In this document: positions 6,927 through 14,710 of the stretch, piece after piece | Layout of the letters: each line of letters opens with the position of its first letter | How positions within the stretch are numbered: the stretch's first letter is position 1 | Source: JANNYA01 sp043754435 | GTDB taxonomy: Bacteria; Pseudomonadota; Gammaproteobacteria; Xanthomonadales; SZUA-5 | Direction of reading: 5' to 3' | Assembly (NCBI GenBank): GCA_043754435.1 | Contig: JAYUUS010000087.1 | Span: forward strand, 1-15,450 | Length of the DNA stretch: 15,450 nucleotides | Notes under the pieces: model-generated | Seen by the model: the letters and a program-made list of their open reading frames with translations, nothing else | Databases searched by the model: none | Told to the model about the DNA's origin: nothing | Translations under genes and position numbers: made by a program

Positions 6927-8918
6927 CTATGGCTTAAGCAGGTGCTGGCGCAAAAATGCCGCAACCGCTAAACGCGTCCGATCCACGTTCGCTTTCTTTT
7001 TAAACCCGTGGCCTTCGTCAGTGGCGATAATCGTCCAAACGGCTTTGCCATTTGCGCGCACGGCGGCGGCGATTTGGCTTGCTTCCGATGCCGGCACGCG
7101 CGGATCGTTTGCACCTTGAATGACCATCAGCGGCGCTTTGATTTTATCGGCGTTCTTGAGCGGTGAAATCGCGTCAAAAAACGTCTTGACCGCTGGCACA
7201 CGTTCGTCGCCATATTCCGCGCGCCGTAAATCGCGGCGGTAGTTCGAGGTGTTTTGCAGAAACGTCGCTAGGTCACTAATGCCGACCGTGTCAACGCCAC
7301 ATGCCAAGCGATCTGAGTAGCGTACTAAGCCGGCCAAAGTCATAAAACCACCGTAGGAGCCGCCCATCAAGGCAACGCGCTTGGCGTCAAACTCAGATTG
7401 GGTCGCGATCCAATCCAGCAGGGAACCAATGTCGCCCACGGCATCTATGCGTTTAACACCATCATCCATTTGCGTGAAAAGCCGTCCATAGCCGGTAGAG
7501 CCGCGCACGTTCGGCAAAATCACGGCGATCTGCATTTCGTTGACTAAATACTGTACCCACGCATCAAAATTTGGGCGGGATTGGGATTCTGGCCCGCCGT
7601 GAATCAAAATCAACACCGGATGTTGCCCAGCAGTGCGGGGCCGATACGCAAAGCCCTGCACGTTATAGATCGACTCATCCTTGCCGCCGACATATTGAAT
7701 GCGCTCCGGCAACACCATGCTAGCTGGTGCTAAGCCGCCCATTTCATGTTTGGTCCAGGGCGTGATTTGGCCGGTGGCGGTATCCAACACGAAGGTATCG
7801 CCCGCAACTTGCGCACTGCTTAAGTTCATCAGCACCAGGTTCAGTAGTGGATGAAAGCTTAAACCCGTGATAACGCCTGGCTTGGCGGCGGCGGTCGCGA
7901 TTGGTTTGCTCATATCGCTCAACTTGTAAACTTGCAGTTCGCTAGAGCCCTCTAAGTTCACGTTTAATGCAACTTGGGTTGCGTCAACGTTGAAACTGTA
8001 CTCCTCAATGTCATGCAGCATGTAAGGGCTGATTTGCGTGCTTTTTCGGGTGGCCAAGTCAAATTGAAACAGCTGCACATAGTCTTTGCCCGCATCGCTT
8101 AAGTAAAACACCGACTTCCCATCCGGCGCATAGCGTGCATCCCGCGCCCCGACGCCGCTTGCAGCGGTAATGGCTAAACGTTTCTTGGTTTTTAGATCGA
8201 ACTCGATCAAATTTGAATCTAAGACTGAGGCGACGTTTTGCAGCAGCAATTTTTTGCCACCACGCGCAATACCGTTGACGTACCAAGCGCCGCGCGGGTC
8301 GGACGCTGCGGCCGTGAAAACAACATAAGTTTTGCCCGGTTCGCGGGTATCGCCCATGCGGATTTGATATTGGCCAGCCGCGTCGGTGCGCGTGTAGGCA
8401 AATTGCAGCCCATCAGGTGCATACACCGGCCGTTCGTTGCGCGTGCCTGCACCTTCAGTCAGTAATGTCGTTTCGTTAATCAACAGGTTATAGCCATATA
8501 GCTGAAATTGCTCATCACCGCCGGTATCGCGCGCATAAATCATCGCCGGTGCAGCGGTGTTGTGATTAATGATTGCGCTTAAAATAGGCTCTTGCTCAAA
8601 CGTCAACTGGGTGCGCGCGCCCATGGGCGCACGCACTGCGTGCAGCTGCTGGGTATCGCCAAAGCGGGTGCCAATCAATGCACCGTCACCGTGCGGTAGC
8701 CAGCCAAAAACCACCCCTGAGCGCGCTTCCAGATAGGGCCGCATCGCTTTCGCATCACTTGGCTGCGCCGTCGGCACGTTTTCCAGCTGCAGCGCGCCTT
8801 CGTTACTGCGCGTAATTTCAACGGCACCAAGACTGTTGCAGCCCAGTAGCAAGACCAAAGCAAAGCGCATGGCATAGCTACGGAGAGCAATATGGATAGA
8901 GGCTTGAGCTTGTTTCAT
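6927..8918 (-). CDS. Exported S9-family peptidase (prolyl oligopeptidase / acylaminoacyl peptidase-like)
   Basis: Serine peptidase of clan SC that cleaves peptides or acylated peptides, probably in the periplasm. 663 residues. An N-terminal signal (basic start, hydrophobic 17-31) is followed by a beta-propeller region (about 40-400) with TolB/DPP-like segments such as YAPDGLQFAYT and YAPDGKSVFYLSD. The alpha/beta-hydrolase domain (about 410-663) has HGGPESQSRPNF, NVRGSTGYG, the nucleophile Ser521 in GGSYGGF, Asp605 in QGANDPRV and His637 in DEGHGF, so the catalytic triad is complete. LLGC (24-27) resembles a lipobox but has Leu at -2, so lipidation is uncertain. ATG 8918 has a good Shine-Dalgarno, AGGA six bases upstream. 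It leads a probable two-gene unit with mtgA. The upstream 93-base gap to fic shows no clear terminator or promoter. The exact substrate cannot be read from the sequence. Confidence 0.93.
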   Translation of the reverse strand: MKQAQASIHIALRSYAMRFALVLLLGCNSLGAVEITRSNEGALQLENVPTAQPSDAKAMRPYLEARSGVVFGWLPHGDGALIGTRFGDTQQLHAVRAPMGARTQLTFEQEPILSAIINHNTAAPAMIYARDTGGDEQFQLYGYNLLINETTLLTEGAGTRNERPVYAPDGLQFAYTRTDAAGQYQIRMGDTREPGKTYVVFTAAASDPRGAWYVNGIARGGKKLLLQNVASVLDSNLIEFDLKTKKRLAITAASGVGARDARYAPDGKSVFYLSDAGKDYVQLFQFDLATRKSTQISPYMLHDIEEYSFNVDATQVALNVNLEGSSELQVYKLSDMSKPIATAAAKPGVITGLSFHPLLNLVLMNLSSAQVAGDTFVLDTATGQITPWTKHEMGGLAPASMVLPERIQYVGGKDESIYNVQGFAYRPRTAGQHPVLILIHGGPESQSRPNFDAWVQYLVNEMQIAVILPNVRGSTGYGRLFTQMDDGVKRIDAVGDIGSLLDWIATQSEFDAKRVALMGGSYGGFMTLAGLVRYSDRLACGVDTVGISDLATFLQNTSNYRRDLRRAEYGDERVPAVKTFFDAISPLKNADKIKAPLMVIQGANDPRVPASEASQIAAAVRANGKAVWTIIATDEGHGFKKKANVDRTRLAVAAFLRQHLLKP

Positions 8919-9011
8919 GGTGAATCCTAAAGGGTGACCGGGGGCAGTTTAAATGACTTTCGCCATTGCTTTTTATGGGTTTCAATAGCTTAGCCTTGGC
9001 GGATGAAAAAC

Positions 9012-10163
9012 TCACTCGAGCACCAACTCATAGCTCGTACTGCGCCCACCCGCATCCGATTTTTGCAAAACGCCACGCGTCAGTAATTCTGTGATGTCGC
9101 GCAAGGCAGTGTCGGGTGAACACTTGGCAATGGCTGCCCATTTGCTGCTGGTGAGCTTGCCTTCAAAGCCATCGAGCAAGCGATTAATGAGCTTCACTTG
9201 ACGTTCGTTCAAGGCTAACGTGTTCCAGCGTTGCCAGGCGCGCGTTTTCACGAGCACGGCGTCGAGCGTTCGTTGCGCTTGATCTAGTGCGCGCTCGAGT
9301 GTAGTGAGAAACCATACTAACCAGGGCGTAATATCCATTGTGTGTTTTTGCGTGCGCTCCAAAATGGCGTAATAGCTTTCGCGCTCGCGTTGGATCTGAG
9401 CCGACAGGCTGTAAAAGCGCTGCGGGCTGCCATCGCTGCGGGCGAGTAATAAATCACCGATGGCGCGCGCGATGCGGCCATTGCCATCATCAAACGGGTG
9501 CAGGGTAACGAACCACAGGTGCGCAAGTGCGGCTTTGATGAGCGGTGGTTCCGGCGATTCAGCATTGGCCCAAGTGAAAAAGCGCGCCATTTCCACGGGC
9601 AGCCGATCCGCCGGTGGTGCCTGAAAATGTACGCGTTGGCGGCCAATCGGGCCTGACACCACCTGCATTGGGCCAGCGGCGTCATCGCGCCACGCGGCCA
9701 CACGGATTTTAGCTAGACCAGAATAGCCGGTCGGAAAAAGTGCTGCGTGCCAGCCAAATAAGCGTTCCTGGGTGAGTTTGGTGTGGCAGTTGCCGGTGGC
9801 GTCTAGCACCATCTCAACCACGCCTTCAACATGGCCATCCACCGGTGCTAACGCGCCGATGTCAACGCCAAGGCGGCGGGCGATTGAGGAGCGCACCGAT
9901 TGAATGTTGAGATGTTCGCCTTCGATGGCGCTGGTCTTAACGACATCTTCGGTCAACGCCAAAAGGCTAGCCTGATCGCGCCTTTCCATGCCGACATCGG
10001 CCAAGCACCCGAGCAACCAACCCTGAGCATCACTGACTTTGGCTAAGGCTTCGACGAGCTCGGATAAATCGTAGTGCCAGTTTGGCCAGTCGCTGTCTTG
10101 CCAGATGTAGCTGATTTGCTCTGGCAAAACATCCGATGCTAATTTGTAATCACCGCTTTTCAT
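9012..10163 (-). CDS. Fic-domain protein (DUF4172-type, class II) with C-terminal winged helix
   Basis: Predicted AMP-transferase (or other nucleotidyl transferase) acting on a protein target. 383 residues. The N-terminal segment (about 18-100), beginning YIWQDSDWPNWHYD, matches the DUF4172 family found in front of Fic. It contains the class II inhibitory helix T77-SAI-E81-G82, whose Glu would block ATP in the resting state. The Fic core HPFDDGNGRIAR (222-233) is intact, including His222 and Arg230. Residues about 315-380 (LNERQVKLINRLL, TALRDITELLTRGVL, YELVL) form a winged-helix-like domain, so the protein may also bind DNA or regulate itself. No Shine-Dalgarno precedes ATG 10163, and no other start fits before an in-frame stop. 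It follows mgtE by 28 bases in the same direction. Not obviously a toxin-antitoxin pair: no small partner ORF adjoins it. Confidence 0.94.
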   Translation of the reverse strand: MKSGDYKLASDVLPEQISYIWQDSDWPNWHYDLSELVEALAKVSDAQGWLLGCLADVGMERRDQASLLALTEDVVKTSAIEGEHLNIQSVRSSIARRLGVDIGALAPVDGHVEGVVEMVLDATGNCHTKLTQERLFGWHAALFPTGYSGLAKIRVAAWRDDAAGPMQVVSGPIGRQRVHFQAPPADRLPVEMARFFTWANAESPEPPLIKAALAHLWFVTLHPFDDGNGRIARAIGDLLLARSDGSPQRFYSLSAQIQRERESYYAILERTQKHTMDITPWLVWFLTTLERALDQAQRTLDAVLVKTRAWQRWNTLALNERQVKLINRLLDGFEGKLTSSKWAAIAKCSPDTALRDITELLTRGVLQKSDAGGRSTSYELVLE

Positions 10164-10191
10164 GCGGAGATTATGCGGGTATTCGCCGCAT

Positions 10192-11385
10192 CTACATCAA
10201 CAACAACGTCGCCAAGCCCAAAAATAGCCCCATGCTGACAACATCGGTCGCGGTGGTTAGAAAAATACTGGATGCAGTTGCCGGGTCAGCGCCGAATTTC
10301 TTCAACGTCAGCGGCACACTGGCGCCGGCTAAACCACTGGCGACGCACGAACCAATCATCGACAGCAGCGTAATCCCGGCCAACATCAACGCCCTGGGAT
10401 GATGCTGGGCGCGCGCGTAGAAATACATCGCCAGCGCCGCCACGATACCGACCCCCACGCCATTCAAAAATCCAAGCCAGCCTTCTTTGCGCAGCAGGCG
10501 CGGCACATCTTTATTGGTCAGTTCACCCAAGGTTAGCCCGCGCAGCGTTACCGCTAGCGCTTGGCAGCCGGTATTGCCGCTTTGCCCAGCCAGAATCGGT
10601 AAAAACACCGCCAAAAGCGCAATACTGTCAATCGTGCCTTGGAAATAGCTCACCACGCCACCGGCAATAAAAGCGGTCAGTAGATTCAGCATCAGCCACG
10701 GGTAGCGCGACAAAAAGCTGCGCTGCCAGGGCGTATTCAAGCGCTCTTCTTTTTCCACACCGACCAATTGCCCCGCTTGGGCGGAGATATCAATTGCTTG
10801 CGCTTCAAAGAGCGCCTGCCCGCGAATTTGACCAATCAACGTGCCGTCCGCTGCACAGACGGGATACACCGGAAAATGCCGCTTCACCACTTCGCGCATG
10901 GCATCGACCAGCAGCGTTTCTGGCCGCAAGGCGTAGGGGTTACGCAGCATAATGTCGCTCAACGTTTGCGCCGGGTCCGCATACAGCAATTCGCGAAAGG
11001 TCACGATCCCAACGAGCTTATTATTCGCGTCAGTAACAAACACATACGTAACCAAGGTGCGCTTGATGGATTCACGAAGTGCCTCGACCACCTCGGCAAT
11101 AGTGGTATCGCTGGCAAAGGCCGCAGCAGGCCGCTCCATCAAACGCCCTGCGCTATCGGGATCGAGCGTCAAATAGGCGCGCCAAACTGTCGCTATGTCA
11201 TTGGGCACCAGCGCCAAAATGCGCTCACGTCGCGCCTCGGGAAGTAGGCACCACACATCGCTCAACTGAGAGGTGCCAAGCGCACTCAAATAGTCTAAAA
11301 CTTCTGGATCGCGTAACGAATCAAGCCACGAAGACGCGGATGTCGCGTCCATGAGTTTTAGCGTTGCTAACAGCTGTGCATCCAT
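10192..11385 (-). CDS. mgtE: Magnesium transporter MgtE
   Basis: Mg2+ channel/transporter of the inner membrane, a dimer gated by cytosolic Mg2+. Domains in order: a shortened MgtE N domain (about 80 residues, where the family usually has about 130), two CBS repeats (first around TLVTYVFVTDANNKLVGIV, second around HFPVYPVCAADGTLIGQI), a connecting helix, and five membrane helices. The core signatures PILAGQSGNTGCQAL and FLTTATDVVSMGLFLG are present, with the conserved Asp of the pore in the last helix. I chose ATG 11385 (397 residues) because AAAGG lies about 6 bases upstream. In-frame ATGs at 11391, 11400 and 11418 would give up to 408 residues. It is divergent from icd across a 236-base gap and probably cotranscribed with fic. 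No M-box-like riboswitch was recognised upstream. Confidence 0.95.
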   Translation of the reverse strand: MDAQLLATLKLMDATSASSWLDSLRDPEVLDYLSALGTSQLSDVWCLLPEARRERILALVPNDIATVWRAYLTLDPDSAGRLMERPAAAFASDTTIAEVVEALRESIKRTLVTYVFVTDANNKLVGIVTFRELLYADPAQTLSDIMLRNPYALRPETLLVDAMREVVKRHFPVYPVCAADGTLIGQIRGQALFEAQAIDISAQAGQLVGVEKEERLNTPWQRSFLSRYPWLMLNLLTAFIAGGVVSYFQGTIDSIALLAVFLPILAGQSGNTGCQALAVTLRGLTLGELTNKDVPRLLRKEGWLGFLNGVGVGIVAALAMYFYARAQHHPRALMLAGITLLSMIGSCVASGLAGASVPLTLKKFGADPATASSIFLTTATDVVSMGLFLGLATLLLM

Positions 11386-11446
11386 TCGCATACCTTTCAT
11401 TGAGCGGCAATGTTCCAAGTGTCCAGGAAATTGAGGCTGTGTAAAA

Positions 11447-11505
11447 GCGCAATTGCCGTGCCGAGAGCCTTAAATTGCGCAAAACATTCAACCACAACTT
11501 TTGCG
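11447..11505. promoter_or_regulatory. Two overlapping inverted repeats between mgtE and icd
   Basis: In the 236-base divergent gap, GCGCAATT (11447-11454) is perfectly complementary to AATTGCGC (11473-11480), and CGCAAAA (11478-11484) to TTTTGCG (11499-11505). The middle arms share 11478-11480, so the two hairpins cannot form together. The overlap suggests alternative RNA structures or overlapping regulator sites; it may be chance. The only sigma70-like pair I could propose for icd, TTGCCC (about 11536) and TTACAT 17 bases later, is a poor match. No ORF in this gap looks real. Confidence 0.3.
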
Positions 11506-11621
11506 GCCCTTGCGCTATTCTCGCACTCCGAGTTTTTGCCCTACTTTTTAAACCGTGTTTACATAGGCGGAACTAAGTTGATCGTGCAGGCTCAAACCTT
11601 ACTTTAATTTGAGGAAAAATC

Positions 11622-12920
11622 ATGGCTGATCCCGTTTTGAATATCCCCGCTGAGGGCGCCAAAATCACCATCAACAACGGCGTTCTCAGTGTGCCGAACA
11701 ATCCGATCATTCCCTTTATTGAAGGGGACGGCACCGGCGCTGATATCTGGCGGGCCTCGGTGCGGGTGTTTGATGCGGCGGTGGCAAAATGCTACGGCGG
11801 CGCGCGCAAAATCCACTGGATGGAAATTTATGCCGGGGAAAAATCCAACGTGCAGTTCCAAAGCTGGCTGCCCGATTCGACCGTGCAAGCCTGTCGCGAC
11901 TATTTAATCAGCATCAAAGGCCCGTTGACTACGCCCATTGGCGGCGGTATTCGTTCCTTGAACGTCGCACTCCGGCAAATGTTGGATTTATATGTGTGCC
12001 TGCGCCCGGTGCGGTATTTCAAAGGCGTGCCAAGCCCCGTGAAAAAGCCAGAAGCTGTCGATATGGTGATCTTTCGCGAAAACTGCGAGGACATTTATGC
12101 TGGGATCGAATTTGAGCAAGGCTCCGAGTCCAACAAAAAATTCATGGCGTTCTTAAAGGAAAGCTTTCCCAAGGAATTCAGCAAAATCCGCTTCCCCGAT
12201 ACCTGTGGCATTGGCATTAAACCAGTCAGCAAAGAAGGCTCGGAACGATTGATCCGCTCCGCCTTGGAGTATTGCGTCACCAACAAGCGCAAGAGCTTGA
12301 CGCTGGTGCACAAAGGCAACATTATGAAGTTCACCGAAGGTGCGTTCCGGAATTGGGGCTACGCGTTGGCGGAATCTGAGTTCGCCGATCAGGTTTATAC
12401 CTGGGATCAGTGGGAACGCACCAAGGCCGCCAGCGGCGAAGCGGCGGCGAATGCTGAACAAGCGGCGGCGATCGCGGCCGGTAAAATTATTGTCAAAGAT
12501 GCGATTGCGGATATCACTTTGCAGCAAGTTCTAACCCGCCCGGCCGAGTTCGATGTCATTGCTACGTTAAATTTGAACGGCGATTACTTATCCGATGCGC
12601 TCGCCGCCCAGGTTGGCGGCATTGGCATCGCACCCGGCGGCAATATCAACTATAAAACCGGCCACGCCGTGTTTGAAGCCACGCACGGCACTGCGCCGAA
12701 ATATGCCAATTTGGATAAGGTCAACCCGGGCTCGCTTATTTTGTCGGGTGAAATGATGTTGCGCTACATGGGCTGGAACGAAGCCGCAGACGCGCTGATT
12801 TCGGCGATGGACAAAGCCATTGGCGCGAAAAAAGTCACCTACGATTTTGCGCGTTTGATGGACGGCGCAACTGAAGTTAAATGTTCTGAATTTGCCGATG
12901 CATTGATTGCAGCGTTATAA
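11622..12920 (+). CDS. icd: NADP-dependent isocitrate dehydrogenase
   Basis: TCA-cycle enzyme oxidising isocitrate to 2-oxoglutarate and CO2 with reduction of NADP+; cytosolic homodimer. 432 residues, collinear with E. coli Icd from PIIPFIEGDGTGAD through KGPLTTPIGGGIRSLNVALRQ to the C-terminal CSEFADALI. Substrate-binding Ser112 and following Arg residues are in GIRSLNVALRQ; in E. coli the equivalent Ser113 is the AceK phosphorylation site. NADP preference is supported by HGTAPKYA (Lys-Tyr) and VTYDFARLMDG (Tyr and Arg), the residues that contact the 2'-phosphate in E. coli. A 13-residue longer Ala-rich loop (about 270-290) replaces the E. coli NPNTGKE segment; this form is common in other proteobacteria. 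GAGGA at 11611-11615 is a good Shine-Dalgarno for ATG 11622. The downstream lipoprotein gene starts 35 bases after the stop with no terminator between. Confidence 0.98.
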   Translation: MADPVLNIPAEGAKITINNGVLSVPNNPIIPFIEGDGTGADIWRASVRVFDAAVAKCYGGARKIHWMEIYAGEKSNVQFQSWLPDSTVQACRDYLISIKGPLTTPIGGGIRSLNVALRQMLDLYVCLRPVRYFKGVPSPVKKPEAVDMVIFRENCEDIYAGIEFEQGSESNKKFMAFLKESFPKEFSKIRFPDTCGIGIKPVSKEGSERLIRSALEYCVTNKRKSLTLVHKGNIMKFTEGAFRNWGYALAESEFADQVYTWDQWERTKAASGEAAANAEQAAAIAAGKIIVKDAIADITLQQVLTRPAEFDVIATLNLNGDYLSDALAAQVGGIGIAPGGNINYKTGHAVFEATHGTAPKYANLDKVNPGSLILSGEMMLRYMGWNEAADALISAMDKAIGAKKVTYDFARLMDGATEVKCSEFADALIAAL

Positions 12921-12955
12921 AATCAAACAACCCAAAATAAACTGAGAATTAAATA

Positions 12956-13876
12956 ATGAAGCTCCTTAAATTGACCGCAATCGCGGCCGCTTTAGTATTA
13001 ACCGCCTGCGCCGACAAACCGGCACCGGTGGACAGCAAAACCGAAATGGCCGCAGCGCCAGCCGCCAGCGCCGATCACAGCGCGATGGATCACAGCGCGA
13101 TGGATGCCCAAAAAAGTTCCGGGTTTGAATCGCGGATCGCCGACGTGTTGGCCATGCCGCATCGCTCAGAAGCAAATCGGGCGCGCGACAAGTATCGCCA
13201 TCCGGCGGAAACGTTAAGCTTTTTTGGCTTGAACGAGGCACAAACGGTGGTTGAAATCTCGCCGGGTGGCGGTTGGTACACCGAAATTTTGGCGCCGCTA
13301 TTGAGCGAGCGTGGGCACTATGTGGCGGCAATGAACGACCCAGAAAAGGCCGGTAATGAAAATGCTAAGGCTTATTACGCCAAGCAAAACGGTGAATTTG
13401 AGGCGAAGTTTAAGGCGAACCCTGAGCTGTACGGTAAGGCCAGCATGGTGATGATTGATACCAAAGCACCGAATTTTGGCCCAGCGGGTTCGGCGGATAT
13501 GGTGTTGACCTTCCGCAATGTACACAACTGGATGGGGCAGGGCGCTGAGAAAAATATGTTCAAAGGCTTTTTTGACGTGCTGAAAAGCGGCGGCAAATTG
13601 GGCGTCACTGAACATCGGGCCGCACCGGGAACGGATCCGAAAGTAAGCTTTGAAACCGGCTATTTGGCGGAAGAAGCGGTTATCAAGTTGGCGTTAGACG
13701 CTGGCTTTGTGCTGGAAGCAAAATCTGAAATCAACGCTAACCCTCTTGATACCAAAGACTATAAAGGCGGCGTTTGGACCTTGCCACCGACGCTCTCTCA
13801 AGGTGAAGTCGACAAAGCTAAGTATTTGGCGATTGGCGAGAGTGATCGCATGACGTTGTTGTTTAAAAAACCGTAA
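12956..13876 (+). CDS. Lipid-anchored methyltransferase-fold protein (COG4798-like)
   Basis: 306-residue predicted lipoprotein. LVLTAC gives a lipobox with the modified Cys18; Ala at +2 suggests outer-membrane targeting. A low-complexity Ala-rich linker (19-52) includes the duplicated DHSAM. The rest has a class I SAM-methyltransferase fold: motif I is VVEISPGGGWYTEIL (98-112), where Glu100 and the GGG loop stand in for the usual acidic residue and GxGxG. Later segments are ADMVLTFRNVHNWM, a likely motif IV/V region, and LKSGGKLGVTEHRA, the post-motif strand. It matches the family of predicted methyltransferases called COG4798, as I recall it. SAM is not known to be plentiful in the periplasm, so whether it methylates anything is unknown. 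The start follows a weak GAGA. It lies 35 bases after icd and may be cotranscribed; a hairpin at 13896-13939 closes the unit. Confidence 0.85.
   Translation: MKLLKLTAIAAALVLTACADKPAPVDSKTEMAAAPAASADHSAMDHSAMDAQKSSGFESRIADVLAMPHRSEANRARDKYRHPAETLSFFGLNEAQTVVEISPGGGWYTEILAPLLSERGHYVAAMNDPEKAGNENAKAYYAKQNGEFEAKFKANPELYGKASMVMIDTKAPNFGPAGSADMVLTFRNVHNWMGQGAEKNMFKGFFDVLKSGGKLGVTEHRAAPGTDPKVSFETGYLAEEAVIKLALDAGFVLEAKSEINANPLDTKDYKGGVWTLPPTLSQGEVDKAKYLAIGESDRMTLLFKKP
13073..13102 (+). repeat. Perfect 15-bp tandem duplication encoding DHSAM twice
   Basis: The 15-base unit GATCACAGCGCGATG occurs twice back to back, in frame, in the linker of the lipoprotein, giving DHSAMDHSAM followed by D. Gain or loss of a unit would keep the reading frame. 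Confidence 0.85.
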
Positions 13877-13895
13877 ATCGGAGTTGTGTAAACCT

Positions 13896-13939
13896 GTGCC
13901 GCATGAGATTCGCGATAGTTCGCGGGTTTCATGCGGCAC
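13896..13939. terminator. Hairpin between convergent genes, probable bidirectional terminator
   Basis: GTGCCGCATGA (13896-13906) pairs perfectly with TCATGCGGCAC (13929-13939): an 11-bp GC-rich stem with a 22-base loop. It starts 19 bases after the lipoprotein stop and ends 15 bases before the Uma2 stop, in the 78-base gap between the convergent genes. The flanking T runs are short (CTTTAACTT on plus, AGGTTTAC on minus), so it is not a strong intrinsic terminator. It may act instead as a 3' RNA-stabilising stem. Confidence 0.6.
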
Positions 13940-13954
13940 TTTAACTTGATGCGC

Positions 13955-14545
13955 TTAATATTCTTCCGGGTAGGTAAAGCCTTCAGCGCATTCGATCTGG
14001 TCAAAATCAACCGGCAGATTCAGCGTCTGCAAAGTAAGCACGCCACGCGCGATCACACTCTCGTAAGCAAATTTGTCATCAACTAGGCGATGCATGTGCA
14101 GCACCCGGCCTTCAGGATCAAAAGCCCAGTATTCCGCCACACCTGCGCGCTCATACAAACGGCGTTTGATGACCAAGTCGCGGCCAGAGCCATTCGGGCT
14201 AATGACTTCAATGGCAACATCTGGAGCACCTTTTAGGCCCGTGGGCGTTTCTTTAGTTCGATCGCAAGTGATTAGTACATCGGGCTGCACGACATTAGAT
14301 TCAAAACCGTCGGTGTCGTAGGGCTCAGCTAAGCGCACGTCGAAGGGTGCAATGAAAACGCGGCAGGGTTTGCCGACGAGTTGATTTGCCAATTGCCGAT
14401 GCATTTCGCCCGCTGCACGCTGATGCAGTGTTCCCGCACCGGCCATGAGCCAAAATTGGCCTTGAATAAGTTCGTAGCGTTTGCCGTCGCTTAACTGCAG
14501 ATAGTCTGCGTAAGTCGCGCTTTGTAATTGACGTTGTGCTGACAT
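13955..14545 (-). CDS. Uma2 family (DUF820) PD-(D/E)XK nuclease-like protein
   Basis: 196-residue member of the Uma2/DUF820 family, a restriction-endonuclease-like fold of unknown cellular role. Seen: the N-terminal YADYLQLSDGKRYELIQGQ with Glu25, the MAGAGTLHQ segment, Asp89 in VQPDVLITCD, Glu113 in GAPDVAIEVISP, and Lys127 in KRRLYERAGVAEYW. These positions fit the family's E-D-E-K active site, so the protein is probably intact. Asp-Pro-Glu-Gly (143-146) continues the usual EYW-x-xDPE block. GGAG five bases before ATG 14545 is a good Shine-Dalgarno. It stands alone, divergent from ychF, with no modification methylase or toxin-antitoxin partner next to it. These genes are often scattered in multiple copies and move between genomes; nothing here shows how this one arrived. 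Confidence 0.92.
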   Translation of the reverse strand: MSAQRQLQSATYADYLQLSDGKRYELIQGQFWLMAGAGTLHQRAAGEMHRQLANQLVGKPCRVFIAPFDVRLAEPYDTDGFESNVVQPDVLITCDRTKETPTGLKGAPDVAIEVISPNGSGRDLVIKRRLYERAGVAEYWAFDPEGRVLHMHRLVDDKFAYESVIARGVLTLQTLNLPVDFDQIECAEGFTYPEEY

Positions 14546-14677
14546 GACCGCTCCAGTGTCGAAATTAGCTATGCCTTAGCAAAACAAGCAAGCCAAGGTT
14601 GCCGCTATTGTGCAATATATTTAACCTAGATTGCCCTTCAGCCCCACGCCAGCCCAAACCGGCTATCTTTGGCGTCA

Positions 14678-14695
14678 TTGCGATCCAGATCGCAA
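14678..14695. promoter_or_regulatory. 18-bp inverted repeat upstream of ychF
   Basis: TTGCGATC-CA-GATCGCAA is a perfect 8-bp inverted repeat with a 2-base spacer, about 80 bases upstream of the ychF start in the 231-base divergent gap. It is shaped like a dimeric repressor site. A weaker bulged stem, CGCC-AGCC paired with GGCT...GGCG, lies just before it at 14647-14674. Nothing else in 14546-14646 looked like a gene or a site. Confidence 0.4.
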
Positions 14696-14710
14696 CAAGT
14701 GTCTATTATT

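Noticed and set aside
6670..7119. 149-codon plus-strand ORF across mtgA and the peptidase gene
   Set aside because: It is antisense to both GT51 and S9 coding sequence and has no domain resemblance.
8838..8850. LLGC in the S9 peptidase leader as a lipobox
   Set aside because: Leu at -2 is outside the usual pattern and an ordinary signal peptidase I site nearby explains export equally well.
12420..12490. Ala-rich insertion in isocitrate dehydrogenase relative to E. coli
   Set aside because: A similar longer loop is common in other proteobacterial Icd proteins, so it is not unusual.
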